A stretch of DNA of 9,367 bases from Bacteroidota bacterium (GTDB taxonomy: Bacteria; Bacteroidota; Bacteroidia; Bacteroidales; Lentimicrobiaceae), in assembly GCA_023434665.1 (NCBI GenBank), contig JAEYSM010000064.1, forward strand, positions 1 to 9,367, given 5' to 3'. The position numbers were made by a program, and so were the translations under genes. A model generated the notes under the pieces. That model made no database searches and had not been told where the DNA came from. It saw nothing but the letters and a program-made list of their open reading frames with translations. Shown piece by piece: positions 6,443 through 9,367 of this stretch. Each line of letters starts with the position of its first letter. Position 1 is the first letter of the stretch.

Positions 6443-7582
6443 ATGAATTTGCTAAATAAAACAGCAACCCTTTGTCTTATTTTTTTCTTGAGTATTTCAG
6501 TTAATAAGAAAAGTTTTGCCCAGGAACATTTTAATATCAAGGAATTAGCAGACTCTGTAATAGGGAATTATAATACAATTGACAGGGGAACTATAAAATT
6601 TGAAAGAAAATTTAAGGAATTATTTTCTAATGACACTGTAAGGAATACAATTCTAGTGAAATTCCAAAGTACCGGGGTGAATGATTCGTTTCGTTTCGAC
6701 ATCAAGGTATACAACGAAGATTCAACTTATAGGTTGTCTTATGATGGATTTTACTTCTATTTTTTATCATATGGATTTAAAAGCATAAGTATTTATAATA
6801 AAGTTGATCATGAGCAACATGTCTCTAATAATTTGTCGTATTATTTAAGAAACCTGCCTATATTTTTCCTAAAGGAAGATCAATTAAGAACCATTTTTTC
6901 AGGTGGCAAGTTAGTTGAGTTGGATTCGAATTATTGTACATTGCATCACAAAAACTTTGAAATCAAAATCTCTCTTAATGAATATCTTATAACGGAGATA
7001 ACTGAAAAAATATCAGTAAAGAAAGAAGATCAGTATATACAGAATAAGCTACTTATCCAACAATACAAAACTGATATTGAAGACAAGTGGTTATTGAATG
7101 ATACTCTTTTCCCTAATGGTTTTATCGTTAACAATCATAATGTTAAAAATCACTATAGATCACAGATCGGCGTTCCTGCTCCAGGCTTTCTGACTAAAGA
7201 TATTACAGGTGCAGACTTTATATGTGACTATTCAGATAATACACTTACAATTGTTGATTTCTGGTATTTAGAATGCTCTCCGTGCCAAAAGATGTCCGAA
7301 ATTTTGAAGGAATTAAAGTCTCAGTTTAATAATAAAATAAAGATTGTTGCAGTAAATCCAATAAATAAAGACCTGAGTGATCTTTCAAGCTATTTATCCG
7401 GCAATAATTATGTAGATATAATGATATCTGACAAGGATATGACATTAAGGAATCTTTTTGAGATAAGGACTTACCCTACGGTATTTTTAATCAATAAGCG
7501 AGGAATCATCGTTTATCATTCTGATAAATACGATAAAAGTGTGAAAGCAGGCTTATTGAAAGAAATAAATAGAAATTTGTGA
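6443..7582 (+). CDS. Secreted TlpA-like thioredoxin-fold protein (CSPC)
   Basis: A 379-residue exported protein. A Sec signal peptide (residues 1-26, ending K-S-F-A before Q27) has no lipobox, so the protein is probably soluble in the periplasm. The C-terminal domain (about 243-379) is a TlpA/redoxin-type thioredoxin fold: VPAPGFLTKDITG leads in, then TIVDFWYLECSPCQKM with redox pair C278 and C281, then IVAVNP, and YPTVFLI with the cis-proline P345. The expected role is reducing or rearranging disulfides of exported proteins. Residues 27-240 match no family I can name with certainty. The opening (ADSVIGNYNTIDRGTIKFER, then alternating strands such as DSFRFDIKVY and YRLSYDG) resembles the beta-rich LolA/DUF2092-like fold rather than the DUF4369 domain often found in Bacteroidota TlpA proteins; this is inference. 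It stands alone on the plus strand. The redox call is strong; the partner is unknown. Confidence 0.88.
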   Translation: MNLLNKTATLCLIFFLSISVNKKSFAQEHFNIKELADSVIGNYNTIDRGTIKFERKFKELFSNDTVRNTILVKFQSTGVNDSFRFDIKVYNEDSTYRLSYDGFYFYFLSYGFKSISIYNKVDHEQHVSNNLSYYLRNLPIFFLKEDQLRTIFSGGKLVELDSNYCTLHHKNFEIKISLNEYLITEITEKISVKKEDQYIQNKLLIQQYKTDIEDKWLLNDTLFPNGFIVNNHNVKNHYRSQIGVPAPGFLTKDITGADFICDYSDNTLTIVDFWYLECSPCQKMSEILKELKSQFNNKIKIVAVNPINKDLSDLSSYLSGNNYVDIMISDKDMTLRNLFEIRTYPTVFLINKRGIIVYHSDKYDKSVKAGLLKEINRNL

Positions 7583-7861
7583 AATACCTCTTTTTAACAC
7601 TCTGCATTCAGGACTTGGCAATCAGCATATTAGTCACAAATTAACTCACTAATTGGCTGGCATCTTTTAGCTAGTACTTGGTTCAGACCAGAAAATCACC
7701 TTCCTTTCTTATCTGAGCTCAGTATTTAATTGGCACAATGTTCGTTAAGCTAAGTTTTTACCCCTTCCAAACATTCCAATTTCCTCAACTGTTTTCTTGT
7801 TGTACTTATCTGTATTTGTGTCAATTACAACTAATATGACTCACTCTTCAACCCGTGGCTT
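7583..7861. other. Non-coding stretch between thioredoxin-like and dehydrogenase genes
   Basis: No ORF, RNA gene or clear terminator hairpin was found in these 279 bases. The sequence is AT-rich with pyrimidine-rich patches. A promoter for the downstream dehydrogenase is expected here; the nearest match, tgtatttg in the last 60 bases, deviates from TAnnTTTG at one fixed position, so none is called. Confidence 0.4.
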
Positions 7862-9247
7862 ATGAAAAACTTCTATATGATAATTGGTATTTTAACTTTG
7901 GTTTTGGTGGCAGGCTTTAATAAAGAATTGTCCGGTCAGAACAGTGGCGGTAATACGCAGCTCGACACGCTGGTGGTGGCCGTGAATCTTGATACCCCCT
8001 GGGAAATGTTGTGGGGTCCTGATGATATGATATAGATTACCGAGCGCGGCGGTAGGGTGTCGCGGATTAATCCTGATACGCGTGAACGTGAGGTGCTGCT
8101 CGAAGTGGCTGTCGCCGAAGAAGGTGAAGCCGGGTTGCTGGGCATGGCGCTGCATCCTGATTTTGAGGCAAACCCTTTTGTTTATCTGGTTTACACGTAT
8201 TCCGCATCGGGCGGAATCAGGGAAAGGCTGGTAAGGTATTCACTGCAGGATGGACAGCTGGTGAATGAGGAGATCCTGATCAACGATATCACGGGCAACA
8301 CCTACCATACCGGTTCGAGGCTGGTGTTTGACCATTCGGGCAAATTGCTGATGACGACCGGTGATGCCGGCGATATGCCGCTGGCTCAAGATCCCGAGTC
8401 GCTCAATGGTAAGCTGCTGCGGATAAATCCCGATGGCACGGTTCCCGATGATAATCCCACACCGGGCAGCTATGTGTGGGCGCTGGGACTGAGAAATTCA
8501 CAGGGTCTCGACATCTCCTCTTCGGGAATCATCTATGCTTCCGAACACGGTCCGTCAACGGATGATGAGATAAATATCCTGGAAGCAGGCAGAAATTATG
8601 GCTGGCCTAATGTCCACGGCATGTGCGATACCGACAGTGAGATGGCATTTTGCGAGGAGTTTAACGTGAGGGAGCCTATTCAGACCTACACTCCTACCCT
8701 TGCGTTGGCAGGATTGGCCTGGTACGGGCACCAAACAATTCCCGAATGGAATAACTCGTTACTGGTGACGTCGCTTAAAGCGGGACGATTGATGGCACTG
8801 CACCTGGATGAACAGGGTACGACCGTGACAGGCACCACCATTGTGTATAACAATGAACTGGGCAGACTGCGGGATGTTTGTGTTTCGCCCGAAGGACGGG
8901 TGTTTTTATCGACAAGCAACAGGGACGGTCGCGGTGATCCTGCCATGGATGATGACAAGATCATCGAGATAAAGCCTGCATCGGCGACATCGGTGGCGGA
9001 GAATGCCGGAAGACCTGCTATGAAACTTTACCCCAACCCGGTAACCAACAGTGTGAAGGCCACGTTACCAGATACTTTCAAGGATGGATTCTATCAGATA
9101 CATGATTCAAACGGCAACCTCATAATGGAAGGCTCAGGCAGTACCCTGATGCAGGGAATTGAAGTCATCACCCTCAAGCCCGGCCTCTATAATGTAACGG
9201 TCAGGACCAGCGATAGTGTTCACGCCTCCCGCTTTGTCAAACTCTGA
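7862..9247 (+). pseudogene. PQQ-dependent sugar dehydrogenase-like T9SS protein, interrupted by an in-frame amber codon
   Basis: The frame opened by the ATG at 7862 begins with a signal peptide (MKNFYMIIGILTLVLVAG, cleaved around residues 23-25), continues NLDTPWEMLWGPDDMI, and meets TAG at 8033-8035 (codon 58). The same frame continues ITERGGRVSRINPDT without any shift to TGA at 9245-9247. Related soluble glucose/sorbosone dehydrogenases (GSDH, PF07995) read WGPD-x-x-W-x-TERGG here, so TAG most likely arose from TGG (Trp). The remainder looks intact: HTGSRL with the probable catalytic His149 (by analogy with His144 of Acinetobacter sGDH), TTGD, LRNSQGL (R211), SEHGPSTDDEIN, NYGWP, and a T9SS sorting domain from about residue 386 (MKLYPNP). 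The full product would be 461 residues: a six-bladed propeller oxidising sugars outside the cell with PQQ. Restart at GTG 8057 would give 396 residues without a signal peptide. The gene is GC-richer than the helicase and Fic genes. A sequencing error or suppression cannot be excluded. Confidence 0.85.
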
Positions 9248-9333
9248 CTGCTCATGCTGAATGCTGAATGCTGAACGCTGATTGCTGAACGCTGATTGCT
9301 GAATGCCAACTACTGAATGCTGACTGCTGACTC
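9244..9333 (+). repeat. Tandem array of about 12 seven-base CTGAATG-type units
   Basis: Starting at the stop codon of the dehydrogenase gene, units of ctgaNNg follow in sevens: ctgactg at 9244, a 6-base variant at 9251, then ctgaatg, ctgaatg, ctgaacg, ctgattg, ctgaacg, ctgattg, ctgaatg (9257-9305), a diverged unit at 9306-9312, then ctgaatg, ctgactg and ctgactc. A 14-base higher-order unit (ctgaacgctgattg) is duplicated at 9271-9298. Only positions 5 and 6 vary among most units. The array lies just outside the coding frame, so length changes would not alter the protein. The remaining 34 bases of the window hold nothing recognisable. Confidence 0.85.
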
Positions 9334-9367
9334 CCCAAAATCAATTACCTGCTGTCCCTTTTCAATG

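Noticed and set aside
7731..7746. Sigma-54-like promoter (tggcac, then ttcgt) upstream of the dehydrogenase
   Set aside because: The GG of the -24 part is present but the required GC at -12 is not, and there is no other support for sigma-54 control.
8057..9247. A complete 396-residue gene starting at GTG 8057
   Set aside because: The upstream part of the same frame (7862-8032) carries a signal peptide and the family's N-terminal motifs, so the real start is 7862 and the stop at 8033 is internal.

Overview
The window looks like chromosomal DNA of a member of the Bacteroidota. The evidence is two proteins with C-terminal type A sorting domains of the type IX secretion system (T9SS; a YPNP motif followed by a short beta-rich tail), AT-rich genes without obvious Shine-Dalgarno sequences, TAnnTTTG-type -7 promoter matches, and several gene families common in that phylum. 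No rRNA, tRNA, CRISPR array, transposase or integrase was seen.

Layout, left to right. (1) 1-3290, plus strand: the last 47 codons of a Nudix (MutT-like) hydrolase, then, after two bases, a complete 1047-residue protein that joins a PLD-family nuclease domain, an SF2 helicase and a DUF3427 C-terminus. This is a tight two-gene nucleic-acid-processing unit and a plausible defence or repair module. (2) 3354-3699, plus strand: a decayed remnant of an agmatine deiminase family gene, lacking its N-terminal half and frameshifted. (3) 3769-4814, minus strand: the HTH/Fic gene pair known as mobile mystery proteins A and B, overlapping by 10 bases. It is preceded by three 23-bp direct repeats spaced exactly 33 bp apart, which look like operators for the HTH protein. 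(4) 4998-6167, minus strand: a secreted T9SS cargo protein of unknown function, with a doubtful 67-codon ORF upstream. (5) 6443-7582, plus strand: a periplasmic TlpA-like thioredoxin-fold protein with a CSPC motif and an unusual N-terminal region. (6) 7862-9247, plus strand: a PQQ-dependent sugar dehydrogenase-like gene with a T9SS tail. It is interrupted by an in-frame amber codon where the family normally has tryptophan. An array of 7-bp repeats begins at its stop codon.

The window reads as an accessory region: a candidate defence unit, a mobile-associated Fic module, two broken genes and a patchwork base composition (the dehydrogenase gene is clearly GC-richer than the helicase, mobile mystery and thioredoxin genes). 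The genes do not form one pathway. The parts most likely to act together are Nudix with the helicase, and the HTH protein with the Fic protein and the repeat array. All functions here are read from motifs by eye; no database search was possible.
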